Shown here piece after piece: positions 1 through 6,204 of a DNA stretch of 8,237 bases. A program made the translations under genes and the position numbers. This DNA is from Microcaldota archaeon (GTDB lineage: Archaea; Micrarchaeota; Micrarchaeia; Anstonellales; Anstonellaceae). The number at the start of each line of letters is the position of its first letter. Positions within the stretch are counted from its first letter, which is position 1. The notes under the pieces are model-generated. The model was not told the origin of the DNA. It saw only the letters and a list, made by a program, of their open reading frames with translations, and did not search any database. The stretch lies in assembly GCA_026396355.1 (NCBI GenBank), contig JAPLWY010000054.1:1-8237 (forward strand). The letters run 5' to 3'.

Positions 1-1162
1 CTTCAGGCGTGCTGATTTCGCGGTCAAACGGGTTTTCGCCAGGGCCTGAGTCAGGCTCGTCGGTTTCATCCGTTTCGCTCTTGCCAGATGCCTTGTTCTT
101 GCTTTTCTCCGCCTTTTTGCCCATGTGCTTTCCAGGCTCTTCAGGCCCGTCATCAACATCGCTATCTTTTTCCTCGCCGCCTTCCTTTTCTCCATCCTTC
201 TTCTCGCCTTTTTCATTTTCCTTCTTGCCCTTGCCATCCGGGTCTTTCTCCTTTTTCTTGTCATTATCCTTCTCGCCGCTCTCGCTCTCCCCTTTTTCTC
301 CATCCTGCTTGGAATCATTGCCCGACTGGTCCTTGCCGTCGTCTTTCTGGGGCTCCTTGTGCTTCACCATATTGCCGAATTTCCTTGCGAACAATCTGGC
401 ATACTCTTCCCATCCTGAATCGTTATTGAGCGTGTCGAGCTTTTCAGCATCGGATTTTTCAGCGAAGTTGCCTGTGTTATCCAGCTTTCCCAGCCCGATT
501 TGCGCTGCATATTCGTTTGCGGGCTTTTGAACAGCTGCAAGCTCCTTATCCGAAAAGTTCTGCTCGAATTTGCGCCCGATCAGCTTGCGGTCAGCCTCCT
601 GCCCCCAGGCAAGCATGTTAAGCGCGATGAAGGATGAATAGAATCCGCTGTCTCCCTGTATGTAATAGAATATTGTAAGCCCGTCGCCCTGCCCCATTCC
701 CCTGACATTGGCATTGTCAATCAAATCCATGAAGCAGTTGGCAAGGTATTTGGCAGTGCTTTTGCTCTTTATGCCCATGCTGTCAAGCTCAACCGTGGTT
801 GCATCCAGGATGCGCGTGTAGGAATCCAGGCTTTTCGGGCAAAAGCCAGGATGGCCGAATTCATGCCTGCCAGTGTCCCCGCCCACCACCATAATTCCTT
901 TCTCGGCTGCACTGCGCTCCTGCAGGAATTCCTTTATGTAAGTGTCCTTTTCCGGCGTCCATTTGTTGTTTATTCCAAGTTCCATGCTCCAGACATATGG
1001 CGAAATCGAGCCAGACACCTTTGCCGATGCGGCATTCTCGGTCAGCGGGAACACGCGCGTGCTCACGCCCACAAAGCCAAACTCGTTGATTCTTATCCTG
1101 TCTATCTTCTTCTCTATGTCTGAAAGCAGAACGCCCTTGGTTTTGTGCTTGTGATCTCCCAT
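1..1162 (-). CDS. Metallopeptidase-like protein with HEFGH motif and long charged linker (C-terminus off window)
   Basis: The frame is open from the ATG at 1162 to the window edge: 387 codons with no stop, so the gene is truncated at its 3' end. Residues 1-265 look folded. They contain H100-E-F-G-H104, the HExxH zinc-peptidase pattern, and further on N142-x3-D146-x3-N150. That spacing matches, as I recall it, the N-x-A-x-D-x-x-x-N element of the putative metallopeptidase domain in DUF2201-type MoxR partners. Residues about 267-387 are an almost unbroken Lys/Glu/Asp/Gly-rich stretch, likely a disordered linker. A C-terminal vWA domain beyond the window is inferred from the family, not seen. 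The start directly follows the upstream gene's stop (TAAATG), and AGGTG at 1171-1175 sits 8 nt before the ATG, so translation is probably coupled. It is the third gene of the MoxR operon. Peptidase activity is unproven: the residues around HEFGH (preceded by GGDTGR, followed by PGFCP) are not typical of a family I know. Confidence 0.8.
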   Translation of the reverse strand, partial: MGDHKHKTKGVLLSDIEKKIDRIRINEFGFVGVSTRVFPLTENAASAKVSGSISPYVWSMELGINNKWTPEKDTYIKEFLQERSAAEKGIMVVGGDTGRHEFGHPGFCPKSLDSYTRILDATTVELDSMGIKSKSTAKYLANCFMDLIDNANVRGMGQGDGLTIFYYIQGDSGFYSSFIALNMLAWGQEADRKLIGRKFEQNFSDKELAAVQKPANEYAAQIGLGKLDNTGNFAEKSDAEKLDTLNNDSGWEEYARLFARKFGNMVKHKEPQKDDGKDQSGNDSKQDGEKGESESGEKDNDKKKEKDPDGKGKKENEKGEKKDGEKEGGEEKDSDVDDGPEEPGKHMGKKAEKSKNKASGKSETDETDEPDSGPGENPFDREISTPE

Positions 1163-1960
1163 TTAGGCAACACCTGCAATTTTTGCAATAATACTGGAAA
1201 CGTACTTTTTGATATCCCAGGTTCCCCAGTTGTATATCCTGTCAAGGAGGTCCAGCTGCTCTGGCTTTGGATTTTCAAAGAAATCAGAGAGCATTTCGTT
1301 TACTCTGCCGTGAATTTGGTCGGTATAATCACTGTCTTTTCTGCATTTGCAAAGTATGTCAAAGGCAGCCTCGGTGTGCACGCCATTGAGCACTCCAATA
1401 ACAACTGCATTGTAATAGTACTTATCCATCTTGCTGCTAGAAGAATGGGATACTTCCGGAGTTTCGTTTGCATGGGCACTAATGAATGCGTTCAATTCAG
1501 CCATTGTGCATGTAAAGTCGCGGTCTTTGATTTTGTTCAGTGCCAATACAACTGAATTGAGCAGGTCGTCAACAATCACATAGTTGGTGCCGCCGCTAGA
1601 GGTTGTCACTGTTTTTGCAAGATTGATTGACCTGATGATTTTTTCCGTATCTGAGCTGGCGCCATGCTCTCCAAGGATTTTAAGCCCCTGCAGCCTTATG
1701 TCAAGACCAATGCCGGCAGTTTCGTTGATCATCTTATATGCCATTGCAAGTATCTTTTCCTTGTCGCTTGCCGCAATGTTCGTGTCCATTGCACCCTCGA
1801 CCTGCACGCCGGTTTTCGCTTCCTTGTCCAGCGGCTTTTGCCTCTCCTCTGGGCGATTCATGCCTGTGCTTGCCCCTTCCCGTATTATTTTCTGCAGCGG
1901 TCCCTGTGGCTTGTTATTGCCGTTTTGGCCATTTGACTGGGGTTTTTCTTCACCTGTCAT
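1163..1960 (-). CDS. Unrecognised helical protein of the MoxR operon
   Basis: I do not recognise this 265-residue protein. Residues 1-60 are rich in Q, N, G, P, K and E and probably disordered. Residues 65-265 look mainly alpha-helical, with amphipathic stretches around 66-115, 128-145, 195-228 and 234-262 that could form a HEAT/ARM-like solenoid; this is an impression, not a domain match. A serine-rich patch lies near 172-176 and a CKC near 204-206. No signal peptide or membrane segment is visible. It lies between the MoxR-like ATPase and the metallopeptidase-like gene, with a 1-nt gap upstream and none downstream, so it is probably an adaptor or subunit of the same complex. I chose the ATG at 1960 because GGTGA at 1966-1970 lies 5 nt before it. 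A GTG at 1969 would add three residues and overlap the upstream gene by 8 nt, but its spacing to an SD is poor. Confidence 0.85.
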   Translation of the reverse strand: MTGEEKPQSNGQNGNNKPQGPLQKIIREGASTGMNRPEERQKPLDKEAKTGVQVEGAMDTNIAASDKEKILAMAYKMINETAGIGLDIRLQGLKILGEHGASSDTEKIIRSINLAKTVTTSSGGTNYVIVDDLLNSVVLALNKIKDRDFTCTMAELNAFISAHANETPEVSHSSSSKMDKYYYNAVVIGVLNGVHTEAAFDILCKCRKDSDYTDQIHGRVNEMLSDFFENPKPEQLDLLDRIYNWGTWDIKKYVSSIIAKIAGVA

Positions 1961-1961
1961 T

Positions 1962-3290
1962 TCACTCACCCCTCACCAGCTCGGATATGAATCTCCACGG
2001 GTTCTTGAATGCAGCGCCTGCGCCTGCTGACACGTCCTTTGTGAACGGTTCCAGCATCCTGTCGCTTATCTCGTCGCTGTTTTTGATCGCATCCACTATG
2101 CCCTGAAGATCAGACAGCTTGTTTGTGAACTCCCTTTTTATGACAGTTGCAAGGCTGGTCATGAATATTGCCGGATTCCCGAAATAGTCCTGCATCACTT
2201 TTTGCGCATTCAGTATGCCGGTGTAGCCGAAGAATGTCCTGAATGTCTCAAGAACATCGTTCACCTCGTCATTCAAAAGCTCATCAGGTGCAGCCGAATT
2301 CTCGGCTGCAGCAGCCTTCTTTGCAGCAGAATGCTTTGCAATTGCAACCTGCTGGAGTGCGAGGGTGAGCCCCACTATTGCCTCGCCAGAGCGCTCGGAC
2401 ACTCCCTGGTAATATCCGCAGCCCTCGGCAAGCTTTGCGCAGCCGTCGCATTTCTGGGGCAGGACGTTTGCTATCTGAAGCTTGTTGTAGCCGTATTTCA
2501 CACAATCATTGAGCGCGGTTATGAGGTACTGGGTGGCAATCGCCATCATCACGGTTGCCTCGAGGTTCTTGATTTCGTGGTAAATCTCCTTCAGCAATGA
2601 AGTGTGGTCGTTCTTATCAGTCGCAGGCACGCGCGGGTCGTGCTTTTCTATCAGCCTGGTGAAAGTGTCAAGCGCCCTTGGAAGGTAGTCCTGGACATTG
2701 AGAATTATGGGGAAGCGGTCAATGAGCGCGTCGTCCAGCTGGAAAGTGCCTGTGTAGTTCGAGCCCACGTTTCCAGAGGCAACCAGTACAGAATAGCCGT
2801 TTCCTATCTGGTATCTCACGCCGTCCAATTCAATATAGCCGTCTGCAAGTCCGTATACCCTGTTCTGCGTGATGCCTGGCAGCCTGGTGATTTCGTCCAC
2901 AATCATGCAGTTGTTCTTGATGTTGGAGAGCACCTCGCGAAGCTCGTGGTCGCTTTGCAGCTCGCCTCTCAGGAATTTGCCTATGTTGAGATGGGTGAAA
3001 AGCTCCTTTTCGTCCATCTTGGGGTGCGCGCGCACATATACGCCGTTGCCCCCGAAAAATCCATCTATGATGTCATGCTCCAGCGTGGTCTTGCCGCGGC
3101 CCCTGGCTCCAAGCAGGAGCATGTTGGAGCGCGAGATCAGCCCTGCCTTTATGATATCCTCGACGAATATGGGCTGCCCCTTTATGGTCATTACCTTTGT
3201 CGAGTTCTTGTAGTTTTGCACATTTGGAAGGGATTCGATATTCGCCGTAAGCCTCTGCTGGTCCACAAGCTTCATTTGATCAGATGCCAT
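1962..3290 (-). CDS. MoxR-like AAA+ ATPase
   Basis: This 442-residue protein has a MoxR-type AAA+ core. Visible elements are Walker A GARGRGKT (61-68), Walker B CMIVDE (128-133), a segment LADGYIELDG (148-157) typical of MoxR proteins, sensor 1 VASGN (170-174), and DALIDRF (187-193), which carries the usual arginine-finger region. Family members hydrolyse ATP to remodel or mature protein complexes, usually with a vWA-domain partner encoded next door. The protein is longer than a typical MoxR (about 320 residues). The C-terminal part holds a C281-x2-C284-x6-C291 cluster that might bind metal, an Ala-rich stretch (316-334) and a helical tail. The start is supported by GGAGG at 3297-3301, 6 nt before the ATG. 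It is the first gene of a three-gene operon with its own TATA box. A cytoplasmic location is expected because no membrane segment is seen. The MoxR assignment is firm; the target is unknown. Confidence 0.9.
   Translation of the reverse strand: MASDQMKLVDQQRLTANIESLPNVQNYKNSTKVMTIKGQPIFVEDIIKAGLISRSNMLLLGARGRGKTTLEHDIIDGFFGGNGVYVRAHPKMDEKELFTHLNIGKFLRGELQSDHELREVLSNIKNNCMIVDEITRLPGITQNRVYGLADGYIELDGVRYQIGNGYSVLVASGNVGSNYTGTFQLDDALIDRFPIILNVQDYLPRALDTFTRLIEKHDPRVPATDKNDHTSLLKEIYHEIKNLEATVMMAIATQYLITALNDCVKYGYNKLQIANVLPQKCDGCAKLAEGCGYYQGVSERSGEAIVGLTLALQQVAIAKHSAAKKAAAAENSAAPDELLNDEVNDVLETFRTFFGYTGILNAQKVMQDYFGNPAIFMTSLATVIKREFTNKLSDLQGIVDAIKNSDEISDRMLEPFTKDVSAGAGAAFKNPWRFISELVRGE
1966..1970 (-). 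promoter_or_regulatory. Ribosome-binding site deciding the start of the unrecognised gene
   Basis: GGTGA lies 5 nt upstream of the ATG at 1960, inside the last codons of the MoxR-like gene. The competing GTG at 1969 overlaps this motif and has only a second GGTG at 1974-1977 about 4 nt upstream. The ATG is therefore the better start. Confidence 0.5.
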
Positions 3291-3344
3291 GTAATGCCTC
3301 CACTATAATATAATATTGACCACTTATAATCTATGCCTGCAAAT

Positions 3345-3354
3345 GCTTATAAAT
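3345..3354 (-). promoter_or_regulatory. Archaeal TATA box for the MoxR operon
   Basis: Read on the minus strand this is ATTTATAAGC, close to the archaeal TATA consensus. Its centre predicts a transcription start near 3323 and a leader of about 33 nt that includes the GGAGG site. A second TATA-like sequence, ATTATAAG at 3323-3330, would give a start near 3301 and an almost absent leader. I prefer the first because it keeps the SD inside the transcript. Confidence 0.55.
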
Positions 3355-3376
3355 GTATCTTTAAATGGATAAATGT
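3349..3376. repeat. Short direct repeat overlapping the MoxR-operon promoter
   Basis: ATAAATGT occurs on the top strand at 3349-3356 and again at 3369-3376, exactly 20 bp apart, each followed by a similar tail (AT or GTAT). The first copy overlaps the TATA box and the second lies just upstream of it. The spacing of about two helical turns fits a regulator site on one DNA face, but the repeat is short and the region AT-rich, so chance is possible. Confidence 0.35.
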
Positions 3377-3414
3377 GTATTCTCTTCGAGCTCTTGCTCT
3401 TCTGCCCTCTCCTT

Positions 3415-3422
3415 AAGAAAAA
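3415..3422 (-). terminator. Possible U-rich terminator after the PPDK-like gene
   Basis: On the minus strand a GC-rich stretch (CGCCGCGC) is followed by TTTTTCTT, about 90 nt beyond the stop codon at 3511. Archaeal RNA polymerase often terminates at such T-runs without a strong hairpin. No good stem precedes it, so the call is tentative. Confidence 0.35.
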
Positions 3423-3510
3423 GCGCGGCGGGCTGTGAGCCAAATCTTTCCGCGGGCACAGGTTTGTCACTGCTCCATAAGCGCAGCCGCGCAACAGCTG
3501 AAAATCAGGG

Positions 3511-5571
3511 CTATTCATTCTTGCACAGGTAGATGCGCAAGCCTCCCTTTTTGCCATCTGCAATGGCTTCGAAGTAATGCCCTTCCGGGGCAGATAGGAC
3601 ATGCAGGCCATTGGCGGTTTCCTTTTCATAGTGCAGGCCAGCTTTCAGCGGGTAGGGGAGCGAAGAGGCAAAAAACCTGCCTGTTTTTTTCATGAAATTC
3701 GGGAAATGCTCGAGGAGCTTTGATGCCTCGTAAGTTCTTCTCTGCCCGGTATTGAAAAAAGTGCCTCCGAAGGCGTCATTTTCCCCAAACCCTATTGCGC
3801 CCTTTGCGTTCTGGAGATAGATGTCCTTGCCGTTCGATGAGAGGTCCTGCGGAATAATTGCAACGTACCCTTCCTTGAGGTCGGCATCAAACTTCTGCAG
3901 ATTATCCACACTGCTGCTTAATTGGGCCTGAACGAATTTATTGAACCTGAACCGTGCCGTCCCGAGATTATCCACAATGAAGCATATCTGTTCGCCTTTT
4001 GGGGCAAGGGTGGAAAAAGCGCTCTCCTTGCTCTCGCGGATGGCGCTGGACTGCACTATGTGCGCTTTCGGCTCCTCCGCGCCTTTCCTCAAATCCGGTC
4101 CAACCGCGAATTCCACCCTCCGCGCCCCCAGCGCCTCGGACGCGGCCTTTAGAGAATCTGCAAACTTCAGGAAATCAAATTCATCCACGGACTCCATCAT
4201 GCTGTTTAATTTATGGCGATATATGCACTGGCCATAAAAATCAAAATAACTGAACTTAGACTCGCCCTTGCCGGGAAAACGAATGCCAGTATAGACATCA
4301 TACGCGCGCGTTTTTTTCATTTCTTCCATGTGCTTTCCAGACAGGTAATAGATAAGCTGCGAGCTGAACTGCCCTGTCTGCTCCGCCTGTTCAGTTCTGA
4401 TGTCAACATAGCGGGAAAACATCCCATCCGCTTTCCTCATGGTTTCCATGTCGATTGTTTCGCCCCCTCCGCCAACAACCCCTCCAAAGCCCAAGTCTGC
4501 CGAAATCTGGAGCTGGCCGCGGCTGAAGACTGCAATTCCTGAAAAAAGCGGGGCGAACAGGGGCGCAACATCCTTTGATGCCATCGCCTTTCCGACAGCC
4601 GGCTCGATCATGATGCCAAAACCCTCGCCGGTTCCGGCGTTTTTGCGCAGGTCTTTTGCCTTTGGCGAGTAATAGGATGCCAGCACAGCCCGCACGGCTT
4701 CAAGAACCATCCCTATTTCGTTTTTGCATGCTGTGCTGTTGTACGCACCCGTGCCGTCATCATCCTCTTTTGCCGAGGAACGGATCACGGCAGGGCAAAG
4801 CCGCGAATATCTATTGATTCTTAAGATGTCAAATACCGGCTTGGGCGGGTGGCCTTTCCTGTATTCCTGCCAGTCCTCGTCGCCTTCTATGCCGTCTTTC
4901 AGCTTGAGGATTGCCAAATAATTCTCATCCAGCTTGACTTTTTTTTGCTTTTCCTGCCAGCGTATTCCCATATCCAATTCATCGTAAGTCACTTTCCAGC
5001 CGTCTTCCTCTAATGCTGCCTTTTGAATCGCCTTGAGGGCAGATTCCATTGAAAGTGCGCCGAAATCAACTTCACACGATAGCAGTTTGCTTTGGAACAC
5101 ATCCAGTTCCAAACTGCAATTCTCAAGGTCTGTGGTGCTTGTTTTCGGAAGCATGCCAAGAATTTTGCTTTCCAGCCCTGATTTTGGGAATGCCCCTATT
5201 TCTTTTGCGATAACAGCTTCAAGCTCAGGGGGGAATTTCATGCCTGCGTCGAGTATTTTCTTCTCAATGTCGGGAATGCCGTTGCCTTCCTCAAGCGTGC
5301 TGCAAATACGGTTGTATTTTAGGATATCTTCCAGGGCGGATTGGGCAAGCACGGCGATGCTGCCAACACAAAGCCCTGCCTGCCTATAGGCTTCTGCGTC
5401 GCGGTTAAGCGAACGGGCCTTGTCCCCGATTTCCCCCTCGCCTATTATCCTGAGTATGCCCTCTTTCCTGATTGCATATTTTATTGCTCCGTCTGACAGC
5501 GGTTCCCTGGGTTTGAAAGAAGATTCCAGTGGGTCAGTCGTATTCTGGGCAAGCCTGGCGCATTTCCGCAT
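3511..5571 (-). CDS. PEP/pyruvate-binding-domain-like protein (PPDK N-terminal family, divergent)
   Basis: This 686-residue protein resembles the ATP-grasp-like nucleotide-binding domain of pyruvate phosphate dikinase and PEP synthase. Matching elements in order are GDKARSL (49-55, like the GGK-x-x-x-L start), VIRSSAKED (262-270, like VRSSA-x-ED), SGIAVF (344-349, like SGV-x-F), LGFGGVVGGG (360-369), and VEFAV...HIVQSS (486-509, like the DIEFA...LQARP end). K51, R264, E487 and Q507 fall where PPDK has K22, R92, E323 and Q335. The partner Asp (PPDK D321) aligns with R485, and the RP after the Gln is SA/SS. About 213 residues separate K51 from R264, against about 70 in PPDK, so there is a large insertion. 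Residues 510-686 show no T-x-H phosphohistidine motif and no PEP-binding barrel. The ATG lies 27-28 nt from a TATA box with no SD, so translation is probably leaderless. The family link is good; catalytic activity and substrate are unknown. Confidence 0.8.
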   Translation of the reverse strand: MRKCARLAQNTTDPLESSFKPREPLSDGAIKYAIRKEGILRIIGEGEIGDKARSLNRDAEAYRQAGLCVGSIAVLAQSALEDILKYNRICSTLEEGNGIPDIEKKILDAGMKFPPELEAVIAKEIGAFPKSGLESKILGMLPKTSTTDLENCSLELDVFQSKLLSCEVDFGALSMESALKAIQKAALEEDGWKVTYDELDMGIRWQEKQKKVKLDENYLAILKLKDGIEGDEDWQEYRKGHPPKPVFDILRINRYSRLCPAVIRSSAKEDDDGTGAYNSTACKNEIGMVLEAVRAVLASYYSPKAKDLRKNAGTGEGFGIMIEPAVGKAMASKDVAPLFAPLFSGIAVFSRGQLQISADLGFGGVVGGGGETIDMETMRKADGMFSRYVDIRTEQAEQTGQFSSQLIYYLSGKHMEEMKKTRAYDVYTGIRFPGKGESKFSYFDFYGQCIYRHKLNSMMESVDEFDFLKFADSLKAASEALGARRVEFAVGPDLRKGAEEPKAHIVQSSAIRESKESAFSTLAPKGEQICFIVDNLGTARFRFNKFVQAQLSSSVDNLQKFDADLKEGYVAIIPQDLSSNGKDIYLQNAKGAIGFGENDAFGGTFFNTGQRRTYEASKLLEHFPNFMKKTGRFFASSLPYPLKAGLHYEKETANGLHVLSAPEGHYFEAIADGKKGGLRIYLCKNE

Positions 5572-5802
5572 GCTATGGGCAGTATATGTAACCGTTTATA
5601 AAGATTGTTCTATCCTGCGGTGAAACATGAAACAGTAAGCGCCGGTTTATTTTTCCGAGGATTTTTGGGCATTTCCGGCTGGCCATATTTAGTAAAACAT
5701 TGTGCATCAGACCGTCCGCTTGGCAAGAACTCATCTGCCTGAGTGACATGATTCTGGACACACAGGTCATTTCCGCGTGACAGGAAAGTGCCACGGTTAC
5801 AA
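5572..5802. other. Intergenic region between arsC and the PPDK-like gene
   Basis: This 231-nt gap contains the TATA box of the PPDK-like gene near its lower-coordinate end. The rest shows no convincing gene: the short open frames here lack an SD and have no recognisable protein character. No clear T-run terminator for the ars operon is visible on the minus strand, and I see no tRNA. Confidence 0.6.
5594..5603 (-). promoter_or_regulatory. Archaeal TATA box placing transcription start at the PPDK-like ATG
   Basis: Read on the minus strand this is CTTTATAAAC. Its centre is 27-28 nt upstream of the ATG at 5571, the usual distance from TATA box to transcription start in archaea. With no SD in the sequence before the ATG (CTGCCCATAGC), the natural reading is a leaderless mRNA. 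The TTTATAAA core is palindromic, but no gene follows on the other strand. Confidence 0.6.
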
Positions 5803-6195
5803 CTATTGAATTTCAGAAACAAGCTTCATTACCCTGCGCTCTATCTCATCCCGGACTTCGAGGTATTTCCCAATCGGCTTTCCAGCAGGGTCCTCAAAAT
5901 CCCAGTCTTCGGTCTTGCCAGGCGGAGTCACAGGGCAGCCCTTGGCACACCCCATCGTGAAGATTCTGGCTGCCTTTTTGACCATGCCCGAGTCGAGCTT
6001 TTTCGGCTTCTTTTGCGAAATGTCAATCCCCTTCTCCTTCATCGCTTCCACCGCGCCCTGCTTTATCGCCTTGGCTGGTTCAGTTCCGGCGCTGATTCCG
6101 GCATATTCAGGATTCCTGTTGTGGAAGTTGAAAAGCGCCTCAGCCATCTGGCTCCTCGCCGAATTCTCGGTGCAGACAAACAATATGTATTTCAT
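5803..6195 (-). CDS. arsC: Arsenate reductase, low-molecular-weight phosphatase / thioredoxin type
   Basis: This 130-residue protein reduces arsenate to arsenite in the cytoplasm. It has the low-molecular-weight phosphatase P-loop C8-TENSA-R14 (CX5R) right after the first beta strand, followed by SQMAEAL, typical of this ArsC class. The redox relay cysteines are C83 and C87 in MGCAKGCP. The family's DP element (FEDPAGK, D102) and the C-terminal helix with RDEIERRV are present. The mechanism known for the family passes oxidation from the P-loop cysteine to the other two, with thioredoxin restoring the enzyme. The two relay cysteines are three residues apart, closer than the six in S. aureus ArsC. 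Length is normal. It is the last gene of the ars operon, 9 nt after arsM, with only a weak AGGG-like SD, so it probably relies on coupled translation. Its product feeds Acr3 and ArsM. Confidence 0.93.
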   Translation of the reverse strand: MKYILFVCTENSARSQMAEALFNFHNRNPEYAGISAGTEPAKAIKQGAVEAMKEKGIDISQKKPKKLDSGMVKKAARIFTMGCAKGCPVTPPGKTEDWDFEDPAGKPIGKYLEVRDEIERRVMKLVSEIQ

Positions 6196-6204
6196 AGGCT
6201 TACC

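Larger units (their letters stand above)
3291..3510. other. Intergenic region between the PPDK-like gene and the MoxR operon
   Basis: This 220-nt gap separates two genes on the same strand. The side next to the MoxR start is very AT-rich and holds the promoter elements listed separately. The side next to the PPDK-like stop is GC-rich and holds a possible U-rich terminator. I looked for a tRNA (GTTCGA T-loop) and a small gene with a start and SD on both strands, and saw neither. Confidence 0.6.

Noticed and set aside
9..530. Plus-strand Ser/Phe/Pro-rich open frames at the window's left edge
   Set aside because: They are the reverse complement of the K/E/D/G linker of the minus-strand gene, which makes low-complexity frames on the other strand.
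2604..3308. Plus-strand open frame of 234 codons opposite the MoxR-like gene
   Set aside because: Antisense to clear AAA+ motifs; no recognisable protein character of its own.
3400..3510. GC-rich stretch that could hide a tRNA
   Set aside because: No T-loop GTTCRA motif and no cloverleaf pairing visible on either strand.
5700..5765. CTGA and ATGA-like boxes suggesting a C/D box guide RNA
   Set aside because: Box sequences and spacing do not match RUGAUGA/CUGA rules on either strand.
5768..5790. Weak hairpin (TTTCC / GGAAA, 8-nt loop) just after the arsC stop
   Set aside because: Only five pairs, no T-run after it; not enough for a terminator.
5573..5822. Two short minus-strand open frames (70-73 codons) between arsC and the PPDK-like gene
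   Set aside because: No SD, no family resemblance, and they run across the promoter of the next gene; one also overlaps the arsC end.
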